Shown piece by piece: positions 55,424 through 64,000 of a stretch of DNA of 64,000 nucleotides. Source of the stretch: Balanoglossus misakiensis (Eukaryota > Hemichordata); assembly GCA_040954595.2 (NCBI GenBank), contig CM082589.2:5022001-5086000 (forward strand). The letters are read 5' to 3'. The position numbers and the translations under genes were made by a program. How positions within the stretch are numbered: position 1 is the first letter of the stretch; each line of letters begins with the position of its first letter. Below the pieces are notes generated by a model. That model had not been told where the DNA came from. It saw only the letters and a list, made by a program, of their open reading frames with translations, and did no database searches.

Positions 55424-58400
55424 TCAGTAATCTCTCCTCTTTCCCCTCCGATACCCACTGGGTCCAGCCCCTCTGTAATTCTGACTGACTCTACGTTCAC
55501 CATCGTTGTACATCCCATCGAAGACACTGTAACTGCTAGAAGAGCTACCGGCCCTATACTGCCCAGTGTAGCTGCTCTCTTGCGAGTCTTCTTCCATGCT
55601 TAGCAGATCCACGATGGCGCTCATTATCTTCCCTTCCCGGCAGCTGCGGTTCCAGTCGGTGATCCCGGGATTGGTGATCTTGTATTCCAGCACCTCGTCC
55701 AGCTCTTTCCTTAGTTCCTGACAAATCAAAGAGAAAAACCACTTATTTGTTTTCGTACGTACACAATTTGCAGTTTGGGCAAACATTGCCCCCCTGAATT
55801 ATAATCAGCCATGAATATTTCAATATATCAACCACACACAGCAAATGGTTGTTACGCCATGGACATTTAAATACGCCTGATAATTACATGCAGAACAAAA
55901 ATATCTTTTCATGCGAGCTTTGCGCACCTCAAAGGATTAACAAATTACACTATTTTCGATGAGTGTTTCAATCAGCATTTGGGATTTTTTCCGCATGTTT
56001 GTTGCAAATAAAATAGTTTACACTGCTGCGAGCAATATTTCTGGATCACGGCGGCTGAATGACTAAACTCGAAAATGTGTGAAATGCAGACAGAATACAG
56101 GAATCATACCTTGACAAGTCCTGCTATTCTCGGCGACGACTGGAAGATAATCCAGTCGTCGACTCTGATGACGTCTTGTCCTTCATCCGTTCCCATACTG
56201 ACGTCACCACCGAAGAACAGCAATGGATACGGCTGCATCACAGAACTGTCATGAAGAAACACCTGAAAGAAGAAAATTTTATCTTTATGGCCCTCATACG
56301 TATTTTTGCACCCAAAATCATATGGCAAAAGGGTCCCAATCTTTGATCGGTTCTTCTATCATATACCTGTCTGAATAGTAAAATATGTTCCGTGACATTA
56401 TATATAACAAGAGAGCAAACTTGAATTTGATGGATAATCCAGACAAGTAAAAGCCCTATCCCCTCATGGACTGTTACTCAAAATGCCCTGAGTGTGAAAT
56501 TCAAATGAAAGTATTTTCCCAATTAGAATACATACTTTGGACGATTTGATCTTCTCGTAATAGACCATCCATTTGCCTGGCAGATCTTTCACATTAGCGT
56601 TCACTGATTTCTGATGCAGGCAGACTTTGCCATCTGACTGGGTGTATAACTTTTGATACCTGGGGGAAGGGGAGGGGGGGGGGGAGGAAATCACGGTTAT
56701 TGAAGCAGCCATGTAATAAAATATTCAACACATGTGTATTGGACATTTACATAATACAATCCAAATAAGCTTCAGACAATCCGACTTTGGTGGAGAAAAA
56801 CTGCAAGACCAGTGTGAACTGAAATAGCAAAGTATATGTTGTATCTTACTTACTTCGAAGAGTGGTCGATTTTTACAACATTGGGATACAGTCCAGCACA
56901 GACAACAGCTTTTATCAGGTTCTCATTTCCTGCAGTGAACAAAGAAATAATACCAAAATTTCAACTCCGAAACATGAATTATTGACATTCTTTTGGGCCA
57001 TTTCTGGGCCAATATTTTGAGCCTCTCCCCACTATTGAATGGATATAACTTGAAAGGTCACTTTGTATGCAAATACCTGAATTCCTATTGGCTGCCATTT
57101 GTTTACAAATTGAATTCTGAACAAGGCCAGCGTCACACAGGTATTCACAAAACTGTGTCTTCATTCCGTCTAACATCTAAAGGCAAGATAAAATAATGAT
57201 GATGCAAATAAATTCTAATACAGAATATACATTGTCTTTAATAGTCTGTAAACTTTAAATCTTAACATTGTAAAACTTCTAGAGCAACAGATGCAGTTTG
57301 TATACCTTAAGAGTGTTTATTGACAGGAAATTCTCCCAACAGAAGTCTTTCTCCGCTCTCCATCCCGATCTCTTGGTATCTTCCCATGCTCGGAAAGTCT
57401 TCACTAACATCAAGTGGTCACTGTTGCTTCCCTCGGATAGAATCTTCCTCTGTTTGTCGGCGAGCTCCTCTTTGCCCTGAAAAGATTCGTCCATATTTGA
57501 TTCTTTGTTGTACTGTCGCACATAAAACAATATGCCAGTATTTGAACTGAGGCGTTTCAGAAACAATCCAATGGTCCTTGTGTGAACTCCATACATGTGT
57601 TCTAACACACGCAGGCGATATGCACACCTACCAAGGGTATAATGAATGGGTCTTTGAAGCTGAGACTGGCCGCAATGGTGAGGACTGGGTCCAGGCAACA
57701 GAACATGGCGCCAAACAGGATCATTTTACCGATGCGCGGCTCAACTGGAAGTCTTGCAAGATGATAGCCTAGGGGTGTCAAGTTCTCGTGACTGTCAATG
57801 GCATTCTAAAAAATAACGGAAAGATTAACAGAGAAATGACCGTAAACATGTTCTGTGTGATAGAAAGTGCATCGGATATCAGTGACACTGTTGTCTACTA
57901 CATCACACAAAACTGGTCATTTGGCACCATAGTGTATTGAGTCACAATATACTCACCAGTTGCCTAAGATTGTTCTTAGCGAGCTGCACAGCTTGGGGTG
58001 ACGGGTTATCCAGAGATTTGCCAATGAATTCTTCAATGTAGCCTAATTTCAGCAGCTGCAGGAGTGAGATAACAGGGAGTTTTTAATTCAATTTTGAGAA
58101 ATATTGGATCCCTGAGAGAGAAATTCACAAAAGCACATTCTCCAAGTTTTTTTCACTAAATGTTTGTGAAATTCTAAGTATCATGAAACTTCATCTGTGC
58201 TCAAAACTTTAAGAGTCGGTGCTTCAAAAATGCTGGACGTACCCTGACTTGTAGACACACTTCTTCGAGCGGTGTCCTCAACATTTCTGGTAACTGGTAC
58301 TCGGCCATCATATCAGCTCGTAGTTGCGTGAACATGTGGTAACAATAGCCGTGTTGGACCCTGCAAAGCAACGCCAGTAAAAATTGCTAATACCTGTTAA

Positions 58401-61400
58401 AGGGGCATTACCTGTATCTTTGGGCTGTATTTCTAGTATCTTTGTTCTATGTATCAAATGCAATTTCTTGTCCTACTCCAAACAGCACGCCAATATACCC
58501 AGTGCTCTACTCGTCAACATAGCCTTAATAGTAATATGGCTTAATGAAGGTTTTAGAGGACAGGGAATATATTTCAAGTATTTTACTGTGGAAAAAAATA
58601 TGCGAAATTTGGCAGTTATAGGGGCTTTAAAGTGCTTGCTCGTTTGTTGTACCAGGTGCATTTGTCGTACCTTCCGGCCCTGCCTTTCCTCTGAACAGAC
58701 GCGGCTTTACTGACCCATTCCGGTTTCAGTGTTTTGAGGTTGTTCTCCACATCGTAATTGCTCTCCTTAGTCTTGCCAGAGTCAATCACATGAACCACGT
58801 CATCGATGGTGATGCTGGTCTCTGCGATGTTGGTGGCAATGATGATCTTGTGGACACCAGGCGGTGGTCGTTCAAACACCTGCCGTGAAAGTCATGACGC
58901 AAGCTGTTGAGTTTGAGTTTAATTGAGCACAAATTTCCGTCCTAATGATAAACTCTTACTATTCTCAGCATCCAAAACTGTGTGACTTGCCTGTCTTTGG
59001 TTGGTCGTGGGCATCATTGAATGCAACGGGATTATGAGAAAATTCTCCGAATTGAACATTGAATCCTTCAGCAGCAACTCGTTGATCTTGCTGATGTCAG
59101 TCCAGCCAGGAACGAACACCAGTATTGCACCATCCTGAAAGGAGACGATTCACATGGTGAGATATGAGCTGAAAGGTGGGATGTCGAAAATCAACAGGAT
59201 TCTTTACAGCCTGTTTTGCGAATCATTTTCTCACCGAGTTCCCTGTTATGTGAATCAGAATGGTAGATGAAGGTTCTCAAGTCAAATCCTGTTAATTGTA
59301 CATGTACAGTCAAACCTGTTGTAATCCCTATACCCAGACCATGTAGACATGGAATTGCAAATGAACACAGACTCACCTCACCGTTGAGAACAATGTGTCG
59401 AATCAATGCAACAATCATGTCAACATTCAGATCATCCTCGTCCAAACTCTGTACTCTCTCCACAACGTCTTCAGGATAGCTGAATTAGAAAAGAAACAAG
59501 ACATAGGAATGAAATCGTTCTGTATCAGTGACACCTAAGTTGGATCGCTCTTCCCTCTTAAATAGATGAACTCACCTATCTTTAATAGATTCTAAGTATT
59601 CAATCTGTCTTCTCTCAAATTCCTCGTCTTTTCTCATTTGTTCTTCGCTTTTTCTCTTGTTTTTCATGAATTTCCAGTAATACGGTCTGCGTTTCTGTCT
59701 GCCCTCGCGAGCAGGTACTGGTCTAAACCTGGTCAGATATAAATTGAGTTTATTGCAGAAAGCTTACTAGCGGTGTATGTAAGCTACTTAGTATTGCACA
59801 AGGAGGTTTATTGAATTAAATAATAAAGACTGCAGCTGTAAACCTTCAAGGCTTGTAAGGCTAAAGAGATTTGCCCAAAGCAAAGGTTTATAGTAACACA
59901 CTTGTAAATTTCCAAGTACACGCTGTCATTGACATAAATTAAATTGAAACATTCCCATAACACTGATCACCTTCATCCTAACAGAAAAATTCACACATTT
60001 CTACATGCAAACTTCAAACAACAAATTTCTGGTTGTTAATGTACGGTAGACTATGAAAAAACATGGTTGCCGTGGTTTCTGAACAAAACAAGCTAGGATG
60101 ACAAGCACAGTTGCTTTCACTTTTATGATCCAGATGCTTTACCCTGTCTGCTGCAAAATGTCCTCTACCCAGTATTCCGTCACCGGGAAGGTAAATCCCG
60201 GAATTGTCATCATGGGGCAGTCGCCAAAGTAACTGGAGAACTTCTCCGCATTCAGGGTGGCGCTCATAAGAATCAGCTTCAAATCCGGTCTGAAGATAAA
60301 TGGAAAAAAAATGATTTTGAAGCTCATCAGAGCAGAAGCAGCTTTGAGTTTACATTCAACGACCAGACAATCTTATGTTCAATGAAGAGGGTGTGAGTGT
60401 CACAATCAAATCATCATTTTGCACCTGATGAGCTCTGACATCATTCAGACGTCAAAGTATGTTACCAAGTACCCACTTACCTGAGGGGGAGTACATCTCT
60501 CAAGATAATAATCAGGAAATCAGACACTATATTGCGTTCGTGGACCTCATCCAGAATGATGTGACTCAGACCTTTCAACATCCTGTGATTTAGACGAGAA
60601 TTATGAAGTCATCAGTGATCAGAGTCAACCAGTCACAAGACTTGGTAGACTGACAAACTATACAGAGACTTTGAATTTTACTTATGCTTACTTATATGCA
60701 GCTCATAATACAGTGAAGCCTATCATTACGGACATCTCTCTAAGCAGGACACCTCACTTCAGCTCTATTAAGGACAGATCTTTCAAGACAAAGTTCATTG
60801 TTTGAGTAGAATTATATTACCTCTCTATTAAGGACACCTCTCTATTAAGGACAGATTGTCTGGTCCCCGAGGTGTCCTTAATAGACAGGTTTCACTGTAA
60901 TTGAGAGATGACAACTTACGGATCGCCCTGAAGCCACTTAAGCAATATTCCAGTCGTACAGTACACTATAGACCCTTGTTGCCGCGGTAACTTGGCTTCT
61001 AATCTGATCTGGTATCCAACACTCATACCATCGCCCACGGTCTCACCTCTCTCATCTGCGACTCTCTCTGCAACCTGATGAGACAATGGTGTTCTCAATA
61101 TGATGCCCATTTTCTGTTTGTCAATAAGTCATGTGGGTGTGTGTGTACTGATCATCGTCCCATTGCACAGATGCAATGTATTCATCATGTTAACTAGGAA
61201 ATTTATGGAACTGTTGGAAGAAAGACTTACTGATACAGCACTGATTCTTCTGGGCTGTGTACAAACTATCCTACAAAGACTACCATTGCCTTCATCGATA
61301 AAATCATCCAGGATGAACTGGGCCACCTACAAAAAGATGAAATTTGCAACTAGAAAATGTATGTGTGAATATATATGGCTGCATGTTAAAATGATTACCC

Positions 61401-62421
61401 AGCAAGGTTTGTTGTACTTCACATGTCCGAAAGTCAAGTGTTTTCCTGGTACCAAACCTTGTTGTAAAACTGTGTGTTATCTTACCTGAGTTGTTTTACC
61501 ACATCCCGTCTCACCACTTATCACACAGACTTGATTCGAACGGATTAGTCCCAACACCTCCTGTGAGTAACATTCAATTGTCAATGAAATTATTAAATGT
61601 GTGTGTAACATGGTCTGAATACCGACGCCAAAGTGAATGCCCATAACTTAACTAATACCTTGTCACTTTTTAATTGCCAAAGAAAGTTTCCAAATGATGA
61701 AGACACACTTCAATAATAATAACATACCTCTCGCATCTTATAAGTTGGTAATTTCATCCTACAGTCTTGCATGTTACGGTATCTCCGATTCCGAACCCTT
61801 TTGTTGTCCAACTCTTCTTTTACCTCATTGTCAACGGCACTGTTTTTCATCAACGGTTTACTGTAATATCTCTTTACAGGGTTCTCTGAATTTCTGACCG
61901 TGTCACTACTGCAAGATTCTGTTGGGTCCTCGAGCTCTCTCTTCACAGCTTTGTCATTCTCGATGTCTTGCAACAACTTGGCTATATGGTTCTCTTGGCT
62001 TCTGTCCATGTTGACTTTTGGCCTCTGAAAGTGAAGAGTTTGGTTGAGTGGGATTATCAATATGTACAGTTTAATGACTGAATACGAATGTACAACTTGA
62101 GCAATGTGTAACCCCCCACCCACAACAACAACAACACCGAAGCATCAGGACTACAATTATTGTACCGGTTATTTTATGTTTCAAATACATAAGCGACTTT
62201 ACCTGCGCGATCTCATTTTGTCTTTTCTTTTCCTTTCCTCTCCTGGCATACCAGAGTCCGATTTCCTTTCCCTTCAAACCTCGCGGGGGTCTTCCCCCAC
62301 GGCCGCGCCAGCCCCTTCCCGCATATCCGCCTCCACCACTGTCTTCCGTGTCTTGGTCTGGTTGGCCACCACCTCTGTTGTAATATCTCCCATGTCCACG
62401 ATTCTTACCCTGGTATGACAT
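55424..62421 (-). CDS. DHX36: DHX36, DEAH/RHA-type G-quadruplex helicase
   Basis: Twenty coding exons join in phase to 1002 residues: 62203-62421, 61728-62024, 61486-61560, 61231-61326, 60920-61074, 60481-60582, 60143-60289, 59576-59728, 59377-59479, 58991-59134, 58671-58879, 58243-58360, 57957-58055, 57632-57805, 57306-57476, 57077-57176, 56854-56929, 56536-56659, 56110-56262 and 55424-55717. A Gly/Arg-rich start leads to [19 protein letters not shown], the DHX36-specific helix that caps G-quadruplexes. The helicase motifs are [10 protein letters not shown] (188-197), [15 protein letters not shown] (292-298; DEIH in vertebrates), SAT (324-326), TNIAETS (513-519) and QRKGRAGR (560-567). The winged-helix, ratchet and OB-like regions follow ([45 protein letters not shown]). 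In other animals it unwinds DNA and RNA G-quadruplexes. The intron after 58991 uses a GC donor. Confidence 0.98.
60711..60897. mobile_element. 187-base TA-flanked MITE in a DHX36 intron
   Basis: The left end CAGTGAAGCCTATCATTACG and the inverted right end CAGTGAAACCTGTCTATTAA are similar over about 30 bases. TA lies directly outside both ends. CTCTATTAAGGACA-type subrepeats lie inside. The form fits a Tc1/mariner-type miniature element. Related single ends (ACAGTAAAACCTGTTTAAGC near 10638 and ACAGTCAAACCTGTTGTAAT near 59306) occur in USP14 and DHX36 introns. Confidence 0.7.
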
Positions 62422-63174
62422 GGTGTATATCGAATAAATAGGGTTTGTTTACACACGTTTTACTCAGAGAGAACGTATTTCCTGAAATCACAAGGAGGAT
62501 GATCGATGACAAGGATTCAAGTTTCAACCACGGTTACTCTACACAACCAGTAAATGGGGATCGGCTGCTGTGGATAGCTCCGCAAAGGCCCTTCAAACCA
62601 TGGAGCTGCAGCAGAAGTTTCCGCGTTTCGATTTAAGAAATTGTAGACCACTATTAGTCTTGATCTTGTCTCTGTCTGCAATCTACTGCTGCAGTCGACA
62701 TTTTGTGCATGTTTTCATTAGCATTAGATTCACACTCGAGTTACAAGACGATTATTCTGAACGAAACCTCGTGCTCTTAGCGTGAGAAATATCAATCTTC
62801 AAGACTAATCATTTCCTAAATTTTATTAAATGGGGGATTAGGAATCATCCCTATGACATTATCAGGGTTTTACCCCTAGAATACATAATTAATTCACGTC
62901 AAGCGAATATGATTCTAAGGCTGTGTCCATTTTGATCACGACCCTCCAACGTTCTCAATATTCTTACAGTCAAAGGTCAATGACTTTTACAGCAATAAGA
63001 TAGGGGGTTATTTATGTTTGGTCATGTGATATACCGTTACATGCATGTACGTTGCGAAGAGGAAAGGTGAGGGTTTCTGTCGACTCTGAAAACCACGGGA
63101 TATAAATTGGATCGGACTAAGCAATTTTATTTTGTTTACCCACGGATAAAGTGTGAACAGTTTTAGTTCCAGTC
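62422..63174. promoter_or_regulatory. Divergent intergenic region between DHX36 and the PRXL2-like gene
   Basis: The two start codons face away from each other across 753 bases, so both promoters must lie here or in upstream introns. I see no clear TATA box for either gene. TATAAATT near 63101 is about 75 bases before the PRXL2 start codon and could be one. Confidence 0.5.
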
Positions 63175-64000
63175 ATGCCTGCTGATTTAGCGAAAATAGC
63201 TGGCAACCTGGTGAAAAATGTTGCAAGTGGCGAGGTAAGTCACAAGTTTCCATTAAATATGTAAGGCACAGTCGAGATGTGTTACACAACGTCAGGACAC
63301 CTGCAGACCGTCGCGTCGTCGCTCGTCCAAAACCAAATGTGATTTGCTTCGTTCGGATAAGATGTATGTGTATAAAATCGTATATTCATAATAATATTAA
63401 TTTCTGGGGGTATTACACGGGTAAGATTTGCACTCAAGTAAATTAAAGGCAGTATGTTCTTGTGTAATCATTCCTACTATAGTTATGTAATGTGTATGAC
63501 TGCTCATCACATGCTAAATAGCACTGTGAAGTGTGACTATGTCAATTTATTCAAGAAACAGTTACTTACTCATTTTCCTAATTGGGGGGGGGGGGGTGGA
63601 ATGATATGAAAATAAAAATACCCGGTAGATGTCAAACCACAGGGGCCTCAGATTGACAAACAAATGAATGAATGAATGAATGAATGAATGAATGGGTAAC
63701 AATTTTTTTCTCAATTCTAGCTTACAGGATTTTGGAAATGCTAAATTCAGAAAAATGTGGAATGTTATCTCACATTAACTTTGATATTCATGTATTGGAT
63801 CTTTATTTGCAGTCTGTAAAACTTGAGTCTTTCTGGGCATCACAGGCTTGTGTGATCACTTTTCTGCGTCGATTTGGGTGACAGTTGTGCAGGCTGGGAG
63901 CGCGAGAGCTCAGCTCTCTGAAGCCCCAGCTGGATGCACATGATGTCCGTCTCATTGGTGTCGGTTTGGAAGAACTTGGTGTGGAAGAATTTGTCAAGGA
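63175..64000 (+). CDS. PRXL2B: PRXL2B/SelU-type thioredoxin-like protein, probable selenoprotein (5' part)
   Basis: Exon 1 (63175-63234) encodes MPADLAKIAGNLVKNVASGE. Exon 2 starts at 63813 after TTTATTTGCAG and runs off the window. It reads SVKLESFWASQACVITFLRRFG, then TGA, then QLCRLGARELSSLKPQLDAH, then DVRLIGVGLEELGVEEFVK. The similarity continues unbroken across the TGA. In human PRXL2B the same place reads RRFG-CVVC, so the TGA replaces the first redox Cys of a CxxC motif, giving UxxC. Members of this family (SelU) are known selenoproteins in some animals and Cys-containing in others. PRXL2B proteins are thioredoxin-fold reductases; the mammalian one is described as a prostamide/prostaglandin F synthase. 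The SECIS element would lie in the 3' UTR outside the window. Confidence 0.88.
63664..63694. repeat. (AATG)n microsatellite in PRXL2 intron 1
   Basis: About seven to eight AATG copies, preceded by a run of 13 G near 63585. Confidence 0.9.
63879..63881 (+). other. Probable selenocysteine (TGA) codon
   Basis: An in-frame TGA at codon 43 of the PRXL2-like gene, located where homologs carry the active-site Cys of CxxC. Open, family-like coding sequence follows for at least 39 codons to the window edge. A nonsense mutation at exactly this codon would be a coincidence. Confidence 0.85.

Overview
The window is animal nuclear DNA. Genes are split by GT-AG introns of about 80 to several thousand bases, the intergenic DNA is AT-rich, and microsatellites and small inverted-repeat transposons are frequent. 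The protein families (RAB23, USP14, DHX36, PRXL2/SelU, WSCD- and SULT-type sulfotransferases, ENDOD1-type nuclease, rhodopsin-like GPCR) and a probable selenocysteine codon fit a marine invertebrate, perhaps a hemichordate or cephalochordate. That taxonomic guess is inference only. Exon models were built by hand from splice consensus, reading phase and family similarity; no search was run.

Layout. 0-2 kb: 5' coding exons of RAB23 (minus). 2-9.5 kb: non-coding, ending in a CpG-rich stretch that probably holds the USP14 promoter. 9.6-13.9 kb: complete USP14 (plus, 13 coding exons). 14.5-15.9 kb: a compact WSCD-like membrane sulfotransferase (minus). 17.1-24.0 kb: an 11-exon minus-strand gene joining an N-terminal DNase II-like region to a C-terminal ENDOD1-type DNA/RNA non-specific endonuclease. 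One codon in its second exon is an in-frame TAA. 24-26 kb: non-coding, with a tiny palindromic element. 26.1-28.0 kb: a complete cytosolic-type sulfotransferase (plus). 29.4-39.2 kb: three exons of an unrecognised type II membrane protein (plus). A possible two-exon minus-strand gene lies inside its second intron (34.8-37.0 kb). 40.2-42.0 kb: a two-exon gene that looks like a mitochondrial double-hotdog thioesterase (minus). 42.1-49.9 kb: a nest of inverted-repeat elements and tandem repeats. 51.0-52.1 kb: an intronless GPCR (plus). 55.4-62.4 kb: complete DHX36, 20 coding exons (minus). 63.2 kb to the end: 5' part of a PRXL2B/SelU gene (plus), divergent from DHX36.

The genes do not form a pathway. 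The most interesting points are the two-nuclease gene, with apparently eroded DNase II catalytic motifs and an internal stop codon, and the UxxC-type TGA codon in the PRXL2-like gene. Next come two GC-AG introns, several terminal-inverted-repeat elements whose target duplications can be read directly, and two unrecognised multi-exon genes supported mainly by matching splice phases.
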